Notes under the pieces: generated by a model | Told to the model about the DNA's origin: nothing | The model's input: only the letters and a program-made list of their open reading frames with translations | The model's database searches: none | DNA from: Actinomycetota bacterium | GTDB lineage: Bacteria > Actinomycetota > Acidimicrobiia > Acidimicrobiales > Ilumatobacteraceae | Direction of reading: 5' to 3' | NCBI GenBank assembly: GCA_009923855.1 | Contig: RFST01000002.1 | Location: 1 to 55,140, forward strand | DNA length: 55,140 bases | In this document: positions 21,928-33,518 of the stretch, one piece after another | Position numbering within the stretch: the stretch's first letter is position 1 | Layout: every line of letters starts with the position of its first letter | Program-made: the position numbers and the translations under genes

Positions 21928-22889
21928 TGGCGCGGCCACCTGCTGACCCGGTCCAACTCTTCGGCGCCGCCCTCGAGGGCGACCGCTCGTCCACGGCGCG
22001 CCTGCTCTCGTTGATCGAGCGTGGGGGTGACCCAGCTCGTGAGGTGGGCCGTCTCGCATATCCGCGCAGTGGTGATGGCTACACCGTCGGGCTCACCGGT
22101 GCCCCGGGAGCTGGCAAGAGCACCCTCACGTCAGCGCTCATCGGTCACCTGCGCTCGCTGGAGCTAGAGGTGGCGGTGCTGGCCATCGACCCCTCCTCGC
22201 CATTCACCGGCGGCGCGATCCTCGGCGACCGGGTGCGGATGCAGGACCATGCCACCGACCCGGGGGTGTTCATTCGCTCGATGGCGACCCGTGGACATCT
22301 TGGTGGTCTGTCGCTGGCTACACCCGAGGCGGTGCGCCTGCTCGATGCGCTGGGCCGGCAATGGATCCTGATCGAGACCGTGGGCGTGGGCCAGGTCGAG
22401 GTCGAAGTGGCGGGCAAGGCCGACACCACCGTGGTGGTGGTGAACCCGGGATGGGGTGACAGTGTGCAGGCCAACAAAGCGGGCCTGATGGAGATCGCTG
22501 ACGTGTTCGTGATCAACAAGGCCGATCGTGCCGGCGTGGACGAAACCCGTCGTGACCTTGAACAGATGCTCGACCTGTCGGAATTGCCGCACGACTCGTG
22601 GCGACCGCCGATCGTGGCAACCGTGGCAGCTGACGGCACCGGGGTGCCCGACCTGTGGGACGCGGTGCTCGCGCATCGTGAACATGCCGAATCATCAGGG
22701 CTGCTGAGCGAACGTCGTGAGTTCCGCACCCGAGAAGAACTCCGCGAGATCGTGGCCAATCGTCTCCACGAGCGGGCGCGTCAGTTGTGCACGGGCGACC
22801 GTTGGGACGAACTCACCGAGTCGGTCGTCGGACGAACCGTCGATCCGTGGGCGGCGGCCGACGAGATGCTCGACGGCGTCGACGCCTGA
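21927..22889 (+). CDS. meaB: MeaB/ArgK-family GTPase (methylmalonyl-CoA mutase-associated)
   Basis: GLTGAPGAGKSTLTSALI, AIDPSSPFTGGAILGDRVRMQDHATDPGVFIRSMATRGHLGGLS, ETVGVGQVEVEVAGKADTTVVVVNPGWGD, NKAD. Confidence 0.95.
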   Translation: MARPPADPVQLFGAALEGDRSSTARLLSLIERGGDPAREVGRLAYPRSGDGYTVGLTGAPGAGKSTLTSALIGHLRSLELEVAVLAIDPSSPFTGGAILGDRVRMQDHATDPGVFIRSMATRGHLGGLSLATPEAVRLLDALGRQWILIETVGVGQVEVEVAGKADTTVVVVNPGWGDSVQANKAGLMEIADVFVINKADRAGVDETRRDLEQMLDLSELPHDSWRPPIVATVAADGTGVPDLWDAVLAHREHAESSGLLSERREFRTREELREIVANRLHERARQLCTGDRWDELTESVVGRTVDPWAAADEMLDGVDA

Positions 22890-23461
22890 CCCACCGCATC
22901 GAGGGCGTGGAGGAGCGCCCCTGGTCCGGGGCGGCCGCGACGGCGCCAACGAACTGCTCCGGCGCGCAGTTCGTCGACGGTCCATCCGGCCCGTAGAGCT
23001 GAGACGACGGCGCGGCTGGTGGGGCCGGCACCGCCGTGAGGTGCCAGAAGTGCCAGCGTTGCCGGAACCGAGAGCACCGGGATGTCATCGACCTCGACAA
23101 CATCGGCATCGGTCAGCCCCCGTGAGAAATGGGTGATGACCTCACCGGGCCGACCGGGCCAGGCGCCCTTGTGGCAAAGCAGGTCGACCGGTTGATGATC
23201 GGCAAAGCCGTCGAGGCCATGTAAGCGGGCAGCCGCACCGTGGGAGATCACACCGCGGCCAGGCGCGAGGGTGGCGATGCGACACCGTTGTCGCCACGTG
23301 GATGCGACCGCGGTGCACCGAACCACCCGCGATGCGGGACGATCGAGGATGCCATTGGCGACGAGGCGCTGCTCACGGTGCCATGTGATGCCGTGGGCGC
23401 GTGCCACCGAGCAATGGGCGACCCCGTCATGGTCGCGCAGATGGTGAAAGAAGTCGTGCAT
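22781..23461 (-). CDS. AbiEi-antitoxin/DUF559-type protein lacking a recognisable C-terminal nuclease domain (possibly truncated)
   Basis: MHDFFHHLRDHDGVAHCSVARAHGITWHREQRLVANGILDRPASRVVRCTAVASTWRQRCRIATLAPGRGVISHGAAARLHGLDGF; overlaps the 3' end of meaB by 109 nt. Confidence 0.55.
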   Translation of the reverse strand: MHDFFHHLRDHDGVAHCSVARAHGITWHREQRLVANGILDRPASRVVRCTAVASTWRQRCRIATLAPGRGVISHGAAARLHGLDGFADHQPVDLLCHKGAWPGRPGEVITHFSRGLTDADVVEVDDIPVLSVPATLALLAPHGGAGPTSRAVVSALRAGWTVDELRAGAVRWRRRGRPGPGALLHALDAVGQASTPSSISSAAAHGSTVRPTTDSVSSSQRSPVHN

Positions 23462-23504
23462 GCCGGCCGTGGCGACCGGGCGATGCGTGGCAGGGAAGCG
23501 CGGG

Positions 23505-24278
23505 TCAGTGTCCGGTGAACTCGGCTTTGCCCGGCCCGTGCTCGAGGAAGCTCTGGACACCGATCTGGGAATCTTCAGAGGTGAACACCTCGACGAAGAG
23601 GTCTTGTTCACGCCGCAGCCCGTCCGCCAGTGACAGGTCAGCGCCCTCATCGATGGCTTGTTTCGTCAAGGCCTGTGCGACGGTTGCACCCCGAGCGATC
23701 TGGCCGGCGAGTTCTAGGACTCGGTCGCGGAGTGCCTCATGGTCGATGACTTCGTCAGCGAGTCCGATGCGCAGCGCTTCATCGGCCGCGACCTGGCGGC
23801 CAGTTAAGCAGAGTTCTTTCGCGCGGCTGATTCCCACCAGTTCGCGAAGCCGCTGAGTGCCCCCACCCCCGGGGATGATGCCGAGCAGAATTTCGGGCTG
23901 GCCAAAGACGGCTTTGGTGGAGGCGACGCGATAGTCGCATGCCATCGCGAGCTCGCAACCACCGCCAAGGGCGTAGCCAGCGACTTCGGCGATGACGAAG
24001 CGGGGAAGGGCGGCGATCGCGTCGAGCGCGGTGTGAATGGCGACGGTGACCTCGCGGGCTTCCTCTGGGCCGCCGAACTCGCTGATATCGGCACCGGCGG
24101 CGAAGATGCGGTCACCGCCAGTGACGATCACCACCTTGGGTGGGTCATTGCGCAGTTCGTCGGCGATTGCTGCCAATTGCCCGGTGACCGCCCGCGACAG
24201 AGCGTTCACCTTCCCGTTGCACAAGGTGATGATGGCAATGCCGTCATCACGACGTTCGAGGGTTACGACGGTGTCCAT
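23505..24278 (-). CDS. Enoyl-CoA hydratase/isomerase family protein
   Basis: FAAGADISEF, AEVAGYALGGGCELAMACDYRVAS, FGQPEILLGIIPGGGGTQRL. ORF track start is 24290; ATG 24278 is a likely alternative. Confidence 0.93.
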   Translation of the reverse strand: MDTVVTLERRDDGIAIITLCNGKVNALSRAVTGQLAAIADELRNDPPKVVIVTGGDRIFAAGADISEFGGPEEAREVTVAIHTALDAIAALPRFVIAEVAGYALGGGCELAMACDYRVASTKAVFGQPEILLGIIPGGGGTQRLRELVGISRAKELCLTGRQVAADEALRIGLADEVIDHEALRDRVLELAGQIARGATVAQALTKQAIDEGADLSLADGLRREQDLFVEVFTSEDSQIGVQSFLEHGPGKAEFTGH

Positions 24279-24324
24279 GGCCGACAGCATGGCACTTCAT
24301 CGCCGTGGAAGGCTGCTCGGCGGG

Positions 24325-25482
24325 TTACCCGATGGCCGCGGTATAGACCCTACGTGTGCGGTCCGCCACCGCCGCCCACGTGTAATTGTCCACCAAGGCC
24401 GCGCCGCGACGACGAAGATCATCGCCAAAATCAACGTCGCTGAGGGCAGCGACGATTCGGTCGGCCAACATGGCGGCATTGCCCGGCTCGAATGTGAGGG
24501 CGGCGCCACTGTCCCCAATGACTTCGGCGAGTCCACCAGTGGCCGCCACCACGAGCGGGCCACCGCCGGCCAATGCTTCGAGGGCAACCACCCCGAAGGG
24601 TTCGTACAAGGACGGGATCACCACGCAGTCGGCGCGGTGGACCGCGGCGCGCAACCGGTTGTCGTCGAGCCACCCCGGCAAATCGATGGCATCGGACAGG
24701 CCCGCCACATCTACACGAGATTGCAACTCTGCGGAGTAGGTGCCGTGACCGGCGATCATGCAGCGGGCCTCGGGGACCCGCGTGCGCACAGCGGCCATCG
24801 CGTCGATCAGCACCTGGAAGCCCTTCTCGTACTGCACCCGGCCCCATGTGAGGATCAGCGGTGGGTCGTCGGGCGCAGGTGCTGCCTCATCGGCCCCCAC
24901 CGTGCGCCACCAAGCTGGGTCGATGCCGCCGATGATCGGGTGGACGACTGCAGGGTCCAACTCGAAGTCACCGATGACCTGTCGGGCGAGCAGGCCGGTA
25001 ATGGCGATGACGTGCCGGGAGTTCACCGCCGCCCACCACTCGACACCATTCACATCGGTGGGGACACCCGGTGGGACGTGCCCGCCGTGTCGGCTGCGCT
25101 CGGTGCCATGGAATGTGGTGACGACCGGCACGCCGTGGAGGTGCGACAACACCTGGGCCGCCCAGGCCACCTGCCAGTCGTGGGCATGGACGACGTCGGG
25201 GCGCCACTGCTCCAATGCGGTCGAGGCGGCGACCATGGCGTGGTTCGCTGATGCCACACGGGCGATGGCGCGATCGGGTAGCCATGGCAGGTCGACCTCG
25301 GCGCGCAGAATGCGCACGCCGGCAAGGGTGCTATCGCGTTCGAGTTGTCGGTCGTCGCGACGGGTGATCACCACGACGTCGTCATCTCCGGCCGCCAGGG
25401 CGTGGGCCAGACCGTCCACGTGGGCGGCCATCCCGCCCGAACTCGTCGGCGGGAGTTCCCACGACAGCATCAGGATGCGCAC
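24325..25482 (-). CDS. GT4-family glycosyltransferase, glycogen synthase-like
   Basis: MLSWELPPTSSGGMAAHVDGLAHAL, VVHAHDWQVAWAAQ, LTWGRVQYEKGFQVLIDA, PSLYEPFGVVALEALAGG; adjacent to glgB. Start GTG 25482 preferred (TATGGT 7 nt upstream). Confidence 0.88.
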   Translation of the reverse strand: MRILMLSWELPPTSSGGMAAHVDGLAHALAAGDDDVVVITRRDDRQLERDSTLAGVRILRAEVDLPWLPDRAIARVASANHAMVAASTALEQWRPDVVHAHDWQVAWAAQVLSHLHGVPVVTTFHGTERSRHGGHVPPGVPTDVNGVEWWAAVNSRHVIAITGLLARQVIGDFELDPAVVHPIIGGIDPAWWRTVGADEAAPAPDDPPLILTWGRVQYEKGFQVLIDAMAAVRTRVPEARCMIAGHGTYSAELQSRVDVAGLSDAIDLPGWLDDNRLRAAVHRADCVVIPSLYEPFGVVALEALAGGGPLVVAATGGLAEVIGDSGAALTFEPGNAAMLADRIVAALSDVDFGDDLRRRGAALVDNYTWAAVADRTRRVYTAAIG

Positions 25483-25489
25483 GGCGCGC

Positions 25490-25499
25490 ACCATACTCT
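25490..25499. promoter_or_regulatory. Overlapping divergent -10 elements for GT4 (minus, TATGGT) and glgB (plus, TACTCT)
   Basis: Sequence ACCATACTCT; minus -10 at 25490-25495, 7 nt from GTG 25482; plus -10 at 25494-25499, 6 nt from GTG 25506. Confidence 0.55.
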
Positions 25500-25505
25500 G
25501 GGGTT

Positions 25506-27367
<1,862 letters not shown>

Positions 27368-27371
<4 letters not shown>

Positions 27372-28018
27372 ACGAACAGCGGTCGGTCGTGTCGGCGGGT
27401 CTCGTTCTCGCCGCAGCTGTCGGAGTGTTCGGCATCGCCTTCGGTGCGGGAGCGGTCAGTGCCGGGGCATCGGTGTGGCAGGCGTGTGTGATGTCGTTGG
27501 CGGTGTTCACTGGGGCATCGCAGTTCTCCGCCATCAGCGTGATCGCCGCCGGTGGTGGCACGGTGGCAGCTCTCGGTGGCGCCACGCTGCTCGCGGCCCG
27601 CAACGGCGTCTACGCCTTGGCGATGTCGCGTGTGCTTCCCCGCGGCAGGTTGGCCACCCGCTTGATCGCGGCTCAGGTCACCATCGACGAGTCGACCGCG
27701 ATGGCGTCGGCGGCGCGTGACAACACTGAAGCGCGCCGCGCCTTCTGGGTGACGGGACTTGGCGTCTACGTGTTCTGGAATCTTGGAACGCTCGTCGGCG
27801 CGGTGGCGGGCAGCGCAGTCGACCCGGCCGTATTCGGACTTGATGCTGCGTTTCCGTCCGGATTCGTAGCGATGCTGGCACCGTTGATGGACCAGCCTGC
27901 ACATCGTGCCGCAGCCATCGGCGGGGCCGTGATCTGCCTTGTCGCAACCCCGGTGCTACCGGTGGGGCTTCCGATCCTCTGTGCTGCGGCGGCGGTCATG
28001 CTGGGGGTGCGGCGATGA
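27368..28018 (+). CDS. azlC: AzlC-family branched-chain amino acid export permease
   Basis: Multi-TM; FGIAFGAGAVSAGASVWQACVMSLAVFTGASQFSAISVIAAGG; ATGA overlap with glgB; followed by AzlD. Confidence 0.88.
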
Positions 28019-28320
28019 CGTGGACACTCGTGATCGTGCTGGCTGTCGTTGCCTACGCCTTCAAAGCCACCGGCATGGTGCTGGCGGCCGGTCGCCGGCT
28101 GCCACCCGTGCTGGACCGCGCTGCAGCATTGGTGCCTGCCGCGCTCATTGCCGCATTGGTGGTCAACGACACGGTGACGTCAGCGGGGGCATTGACCATC
28201 GATGCGCGCGCGGTCGGCGTTGGCGCGGCGATGGTGGCCGCGTGGCGACGGGCGCATCTCATCGTGGTGATCGTGCTGGGCGCCGCGGTGACGGCGGCAG
28301 TGCGTGCGATCGGGATGTAG
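28015..28320 (+). CDS. azlD: AzlD-family branched-chain amino acid transport protein
   Basis: About 100-aa hydrophobic protein overlapping azlC by 4 nt; LPPVLDRAAALVPAALIAALVVNDT. Confidence 0.85.
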   Translation: MTWTLVIVLAVVAYAFKATGMVLAAGRRLPPVLDRAAALVPAALIAALVVNDTVTSAGALTIDARAVGVGAAMVAAWRRAHLIVVIVLGAAVTAAVRAIGM

Positions 28321-28326
28321 TGCTGC

Positions 28327-29319
28327 TCAGCTCCCGATGCTGCTCGTGCTGACGCTGCGCAACGATTCAGCAGCTTGCTCCGGTGGGACAACGTTGATGA
28401 GCACGCCGGTCCCGCGCTCGAAGCCGGCTTGGGTGACGAGGTTCGGCCAGATGTGGACGTGCCAGTGATATTCGCCGGCGTGCTGATGAGGTGCCGAGTG
28501 AAAACCCACGTTGTAGGCGACATCACCAAGGGTGACGTGTAGCGCGGCCATCGCATCGCGCAGCGCGCGCCCAATCGCGGCCAACGACTCACTGGTCGCA
28601 TCCTGCAGATGCTGGCCGTGATCGCGAGGAATGATCAGCAATTCGTATGGCGTGCCACTCCAGTAGGGGCAGAGCACCACGGCATGATCATTGGCGGCGA
28701 CGATGCGCGTGCCAGCCGCGAGTTCCGCCTCGATCGTCGTGCACAGAACGCATCCACCGGCGAAACGCGCGAAGGCCTTTTCTTCTTCGAGAACTTCACC
28801 GGGGACGAAGGGGAGGCCCATGAGTTGGCCATGGGGGTGGCTGAGCGAGGCACCGGCCTCGCGGCCGTGGTTCACAATCGCCTGGGTGTAGCGGATGTGC
28901 TTGGCGCCCGCGTGCGAGACGAAGCGGCGCTGCAGGGCGAGCATGAACTGTTCCGCCGCAGTGTCGTCGAGCCGGTCGAGGCCGGCGAGATGGTCGGGGG
29001 TGTACACGAAGACCTCGTGGATGCCGGTGCCGTCGGCAGTGACATGCACTGGCCCTTCGTGGTGAACGGCGAATCCGTCCTCACCATCGAAGGCGGGGTA
29101 CAGGTTCGGGATTACCCGCACGGTCCACGATCCCGACTCGTCGATTGTCTCGAGTGCCGGGGGAGTGGATTCTTCATTGCCGGGACAGAAGGGGCACGGG
29201 CGATCACTGGGCCCGTCGGCCACGGGGGACCGCGGGGCGAAGTCGGTCGGTCGCTGCGCCCGCTCGGACACGATGGTCACCCAGCGACCGGTCAACTGGT
29301 TCAGGCGGAGCTGGCTCAC
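28327..29319 (-). CDS. galT: Galactose-1-phosphate uridylyltransferase
   Basis: CPFCPGNEESTPP; GREAGASLSHPHGQLMGLPFVP; HQHAGEYHWHVHIWP. Confidence 0.93.
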   Translation of the reverse strand: MSQLRLNQLTGRWVTIVSERAQRPTDFAPRSPVADGPSDRPCPFCPGNEESTPPALETIDESGSWTVRVIPNLYPAFDGEDGFAVHHEGPVHVTADGTGIHEVFVYTPDHLAGLDRLDDTAAEQFMLALQRRFVSHAGAKHIRYTQAIVNHGREAGASLSHPHGQLMGLPFVPGEVLEEEKAFARFAGGCVLCTTIEAELAAGTRIVAANDHAVVLCPYWSGTPYELLIIPRDHGQHLQDATSESLAAIGRALRDAMAALHVTLGDVAYNVGFHSAPHQHAGEYHWHVHIWPNLVTQAGFERGTGVLINVVPPEQAAESLRSVSTSSIGS

Positions 29320-29401
29320 AGTGGTGCTCAGGATAGACCGCTCAGATGCCGGGTCGGCACATCACCCGGTGGCATGAGGAGTTGCGGGTTCTGTGGCGCA
29401 C

Positions 29402-30217
29402 TCATGTCGGGCGCCGATAGATCGAGATGTGGTTGTCGGCACCCGGGGTAAAGGTTGATCCGTCCCAGTCGGCGAGCCGGCTCTCGAGCACGAGGCCGGC
29501 ATCTGTTGCCATCTGGTCGATCTCGGCAATCGTGAGGTAGCGGATACTCCACGGTCGCAGACGTACTCGGTCGCCGTCGGTGAACTCGATGAAGTGTCCC
29601 TCGGCAATGTGGTCATCGCCGTGGTGTCGTGCCACCGACAGAACCACCCGCTCGGTCGTCATCGATCGCACGCCCACCGTGGTGCCGTGATCGTCGTCGC
29701 TCGGTGGCACGGCTGCCTCGACAATGAAGATTCCATCGGGTGCCAGCACGGAGGCCACGCTGGCGAACAGAGCCCGTTGGCGGCTTTCGGTATGCAGGTT
29801 GAACACCGTGTTGTACGCCGCCACCACGGCAGTGATGTGTTCGCCATGTGTTGCCGAGCCGAGGTCGTCCACCATGTCACCGCGCACGGCAACGATCGTG
29901 CGCCCGGTGTCGTTGACGGCGAGTTGTTCCAGCATCTCCGCACTCACATCAATCCCGATGACTCGGCGCCCACGGGCCGTGATGGCAAGTGCCACACGCC
30001 CGGTGCCGACTCCCAGTTCGCACACTGCTCCCACTGGAGCGCGCCCATCGACCAGTGCAGCGAGAGCATCCACATCACTCAGGTCGTGGTACCAGTCGTC
30101 GTAGACGTCTGCGAAGGCACGGCCATAGGTGTCGGCGGAGTAGCCGGCCATGGTGCGAGCGTCGCCCGCTGCAGCGCTGTGGCTGCTGGCGGCATCGTCG
30201 CGTCGGCTGGGCTGCAC
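29402..30217 (-). CDS. Class I SAM-dependent methyltransferase
   Basis: VCELGVGTGRVALAITARGRRVIGIDVSAEMLEQL. GTG start with TAGGTT 6 nt upstream. Confidence 0.87.
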   Translation of the reverse strand: MQPSRRDDAASSHSAAAGDARTMAGYSADTYGRAFADVYDDWYHDLSDVDALAALVDGRAPVGAVCELGVGTGRVALAITARGRRVIGIDVSAEMLEQLAVNDTGRTIVAVRGDMVDDLGSATHGEHITAVVAAYNTVFNLHTESRQRALFASVASVLAPDGIFIVEAAVPPSDDDHGTTVGVRSMTTERVVLSVARHHGDDHIAEGHFIEFTDGDRVRLRPWSIRYLTIAEIDQMATDAGLVLESRLADWDGSTFTPGADNHISIYRRPT

Positions 30218-30285
30218 GTCGGCAACCTATCGGTGGCGGTGGCGTGCAGCCGTCACGGTCATGATGCTGCCCTAGGCTCAGGGGC

Positions 30286-31431
30286 GTGTCATCGGAGCAA
30301 ATCGGGGTGTACCTGGACCATGCTGCAACCGGTCCGGTGAGGGCATCCGTTGTCGACGCGATGTCAGCGGTCTGGTCGAGTCAGTGGGCGAATCCAGCGG
30401 CAGCGCATCGACACGGCCGCGATGCGCGCCGCACTCTCGATGATGCTCGCGAGCGACTGGCGGACGTGCTGGGCGTGAGCGCAGCCGATGTTGTTGTCAC
30501 CAGTGGCGGCACCGAGGCCGATAACCAGGCCATCAGCGGGGCCGTCGCTGCAACGGGCGGTGTGGCGGTGTGCAGTGCGGCCGAACACCATGCGGTTCTC
30601 GATCCGGTCGTGCACAGCGGTGGTGTTGTCGTGCCGTGTCGCGAGGACGCACATATCGATCTCGATGCGCTCGCCGATGCCCTCGAGACGGCGCAGGCTC
30701 ACCAGCGGGTGGCGGTGGTATCGGTGATGGCGGTGAACAACGAGGTCGGAACGATCTCCGATCTGGACGCGGTTGCGGCGGTGATCCGCCGTCACGCCCC
30801 AGGCGCGTGGTTCCACTGTGACGCGGTGCAGGCAGCCACATGGCTCGACATGGCCGATATCTGTCGTGTGGCCGACATGGTGTCGCTGTCGGCGCACAAG
30901 TTCGGTGGGCCGCATTCGGTTGGCGCGCTCATTGTCCGTAACGGTGTATCTCCCGCTCCGCTCCTGCTCGGGGGCGGTCAAGAACGTGGCCGGCGCAGCG
31001 GCACGGTGGACGTCGCGGGCGTAGTCGGGATGTCGACAGCCTTGGCTGATGCCGCTGCCGAACGGGCCGAGGTGGTGGCCCGGGTTGATGAACTGCGTAA
31101 CCGATTGCTGAACATGATCACAGTGATCGATGGGGTGGTACCGACGGTGGCGCCGCAGGCCACTGTTCCCGGGATCTGCCATGTCTGTATCGAGGGCGTC
31201 GAGTCGGAGGCGTTGCTGTTCATGCTCGATACCGCGGGCATCGCTGCGAGTGCCGCGTCGGCATGTGCCAGTGGCGCTATGCAGGCCTCGCATGTGACCG
31301 CGGCGATGGGCGTGTCGCCATCGCGCGCCCGTGGCGCACTGCGGCTGAGCTTGGGTCGCACCACCACAGCGGACGACATCGATCGAGCGGGTGTGGCACT
31401 TGTCGATGTGATTGCGCGGTTGCGTCGATGA
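30286..31431 (+). CDS. Cysteine desulfurase (NifS/IscS family)
   Basis: VYLDHAATGPVRASVVDAM, VTSGGTEADNQAI, LSAHKFGGPHSVGALIVR, ASACASGAMQASHV. Confidence 0.94.
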   Translation: MSSEQIGVYLDHAATGPVRASVVDAMSAVWSSQWANPAAAHRHGRDARRTLDDARERLADVLGVSAADVVVTSGGTEADNQAISGAVAATGGVAVCSAAEHHAVLDPVVHSGGVVVPCREDAHIDLDALADALETAQAHQRVAVVSVMAVNNEVGTISDLDAVAAVIRRHAPGAWFHCDAVQAATWLDMADICRVADMVSLSAHKFGGPHSVGALIVRNGVSPAPLLLGGGQERGRRSGTVDVAGVVGMSTALADAAAERAEVVARVDELRNRLLNMITVIDGVVPTVAPQATVPGICHVCIEGVESEALLFMLDTAGIAASAASACASGAMQASHVTAAMGVSPSRARGALRLSLGRTTTADDIDRAGVALVDVIARLRR

Positions 31432-32489
31432 GCCTGGTACTCGTTGGTATGAGCGGTGGGGTCGACTCCTCTGTTGCCGCCGCGGTGCTGGTCGATGCGG
31501 GTCATGAGGTCGTTGGGGTCACGATGCGGCTGTGGGGTGGTGATGCCGACACAGGGTGCTGCAGCGTGTCCGATGTCGACGACGCACGCCGTGTCGCCGA
31601 CCAGTTAGGCATCGACCATGTGGTGTTCAACTTCTCCGATGACTTCGAGAAACATGTGGTGACGCCCTATGTCGATGGCCATCGTGCCGGTATCACCCCC
31701 AACCCGTGTATCGAGTGCAACCGCCATCTGAAGTTCGAACGACTCGCCGAGCGGGCGCACCTGCTCGGCTTTGATGCTGTGGCAACGGGGCACCACGCGC
31801 AGATCGAACGCCGCAACGATCGGTGGGCCCTGCGCCGCGGTGCCGACCCGGCAAAGGATCAGAGCTACGTACTGCACATGGCAGATCAGGCAACTCTGGC
31901 GCGCACGCTTTTGCCGATTGGGGCGATGCACAAAGATGAGGTCCGGGCGATCGCGCGAGAGATCGGCCTGCGGACCGCTGGTAAACCCGACAGTCAAGAT
32001 GTGTGCTTCATCCGATCCGATGAAGGGCGGGCACGGTTTCTTGGAGATCGGATCCCGCTACGAGCTGCTGCGGTGGTCGACACCGATGGGGTTGATATCG
32101 GGCGTGTCGAATCTGTGGAAACGGTGACCATCGGGCAACGACGTGGGCTGGGTCTGCCCGGTGGCGGGCCGGTGCGGTACGTCGTCGATGTCGACCACGC
32201 TGATCCTGATCGACCGGTGGTGGTGGTTGGGGCTCATGACCATCTGCTGCGCGATGCGATGACCGTCGGGTCGATGTCGTGGACGGATGCGCCGGTGAGT
32301 GGTGACGTGCTGGTGCAAGTCAGTGCCCACGGCGAACCGATGGCGGCCACCATCGATGGCCCCGATGCATCTGGTCGGTACACCGTGACCACGGCGCGCC
32401 CTCATCGCCGTGTGGCTCCCGGCCAGTCTGCTGTTCTCTATGACCTCGCTGACGACTGCGTGCTCGGCGGGGGCATTGTCGTCGACTAG
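31428..32489 (+). CDS. mnmA: tRNA-specific 2-thiouridylase
   Basis: VGMSGGVDSSVAAAVL, TPNPCIECNRHLKF, ATGHHAQIE, KDQSYVL, KPDSQDVCFI. Confidence 0.97.
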   Translation: MSLVLVGMSGGVDSSVAAAVLVDAGHEVVGVTMRLWGGDADTGCCSVSDVDDARRVADQLGIDHVVFNFSDDFEKHVVTPYVDGHRAGITPNPCIECNRHLKFERLAERAHLLGFDAVATGHHAQIERRNDRWALRRGADPAKDQSYVLHMADQATLARTLLPIGAMHKDEVRAIAREIGLRTAGKPDSQDVCFIRSDEGRARFLGDRIPLRAAAVVDTDGVDIGRVESVETVTIGQRRGLGLPGGGPVRYVVDVDHADPDRPVVVVGAHDHLLRDAMTVGSMSWTDAPVSGDVLVQVSAHGEPMAATIDGPDASGRYTVTTARPHRRVAPGQSAVLYDLADDCVLGGGIVVD

Positions 32490-32524
32490 CCGTCATCGAA
32501 CGTGGTTGTCGATGGCCGTTGCGG

Positions 32525-33421
32525 TCAGGGCATCGGGGCAGTGGGCTGTGTCCGTGATAGTGCGCTCAATGCCCACCCCGGGCGTGTGGGAGCCACCAGA
32601 ACCGCACGTGCGTGGATCGCTCGTCCTCGCGGGTTGTTGCGACCGTCTGCGATCAGCACCGTCGTCGATTCGCGCACGGTGATTTCGATGGCGGTGCCCC
32701 CCGCCGGCCCGGTGAGGTCGGCCGCGCCGGTATCCGCCGATGCCAACACCACCCCGGTGAGGTCCCGGTGGCGCATCATGAGTGTTTCGTTGAGCACCAG
32801 CGGATCATGCACAACGATCCCAGCGGGGACGCCGACAAGCCACCGTCGTGCCAAGCGGTGCCACCGCGGTGCCGCAAAGACGGCAGCGGCGATAGCTGGC
32901 ACTCCCGTCACGGTGGTGGTCACGACCATCTCGTGTGCGAGAGCGACAGCAGCAACACTCGACAGGGCCGACCACACCACCCACATCACAACAGCGGCAG
33001 CCCCGAAGGCTGCGGGAGGGCGCAACAGCAACCGTGTCTCTGCGCCGTAGGCCGATGCCTGGACGAACGCCGCGCCGACCTCTGCACTCAACACGATGAC
33101 GGTGGCGGCGCTGGCGGCTACGGCCGCAACGCCCAATGCCAGCGGTTCTCGGGCGGCGTTATCGATGGCAGTGATGGCGACCGCGATCGGCGCGAGTGGC
33201 ACGGTGATGCGCGCGACGGTGAGCGTGATCACCGCGGGCACAGATATGGCCACAGCAGCGATCGTCCACGTCACGGCCAGCACCCATCGGGTGGCGCCGG
33301 TGTCGTCGACCACGAATGACACTGCGGAGCCGACGGCAATCCAGGCGAAGCGCAGCACCCAGACCGCGATCAGCGATCGGCGACGGTGTGGTGTGGCGTT
33401 GCGTGCGACACGGTCGGGCAC
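32525..33421 (-). CDS. Multi-TM membrane protein of unknown function
   Basis: Long hydrophobic segments (LIAVWVLRFAWIAVGSAVSFVV, WVLAVTWTIAAVAISVPAVITLTV); start set to GTG 33421 to avoid overlap with the divergent gene. Confidence 0.65.
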   Translation of the reverse strand: MPDRVARNATPHRRRSLIAVWVLRFAWIAVGSAVSFVVDDTGATRWVLAVTWTIAAVAISVPAVITLTVARITVPLAPIAVAITAIDNAAREPLALGVAAVAASAATVIVLSAEVGAAFVQASAYGAETRLLLRPPAAFGAAAVVMWVVWSALSSVAAVALAHEMVVTTTVTGVPAIAAAVFAAPRWHRLARRWLVGVPAGIVVHDPLVLNETLMMRHRDLTGVVLASADTGAADLTGPAGGTAIEITVRESTTVLIADGRNNPRGRAIHARAVLVAPTRPGWALSALSRTQPTAPMP

Positions 33422-33518
33422 GTCGCACAGTCTGCCGGGAGGTGACGGTGTCCGCTCCCTGTGCCGGCCCTCAGCGTCCGGGTCGTGCCGCTTGTGCCCG
33501 ACATGGCAAGGTGAGCCG

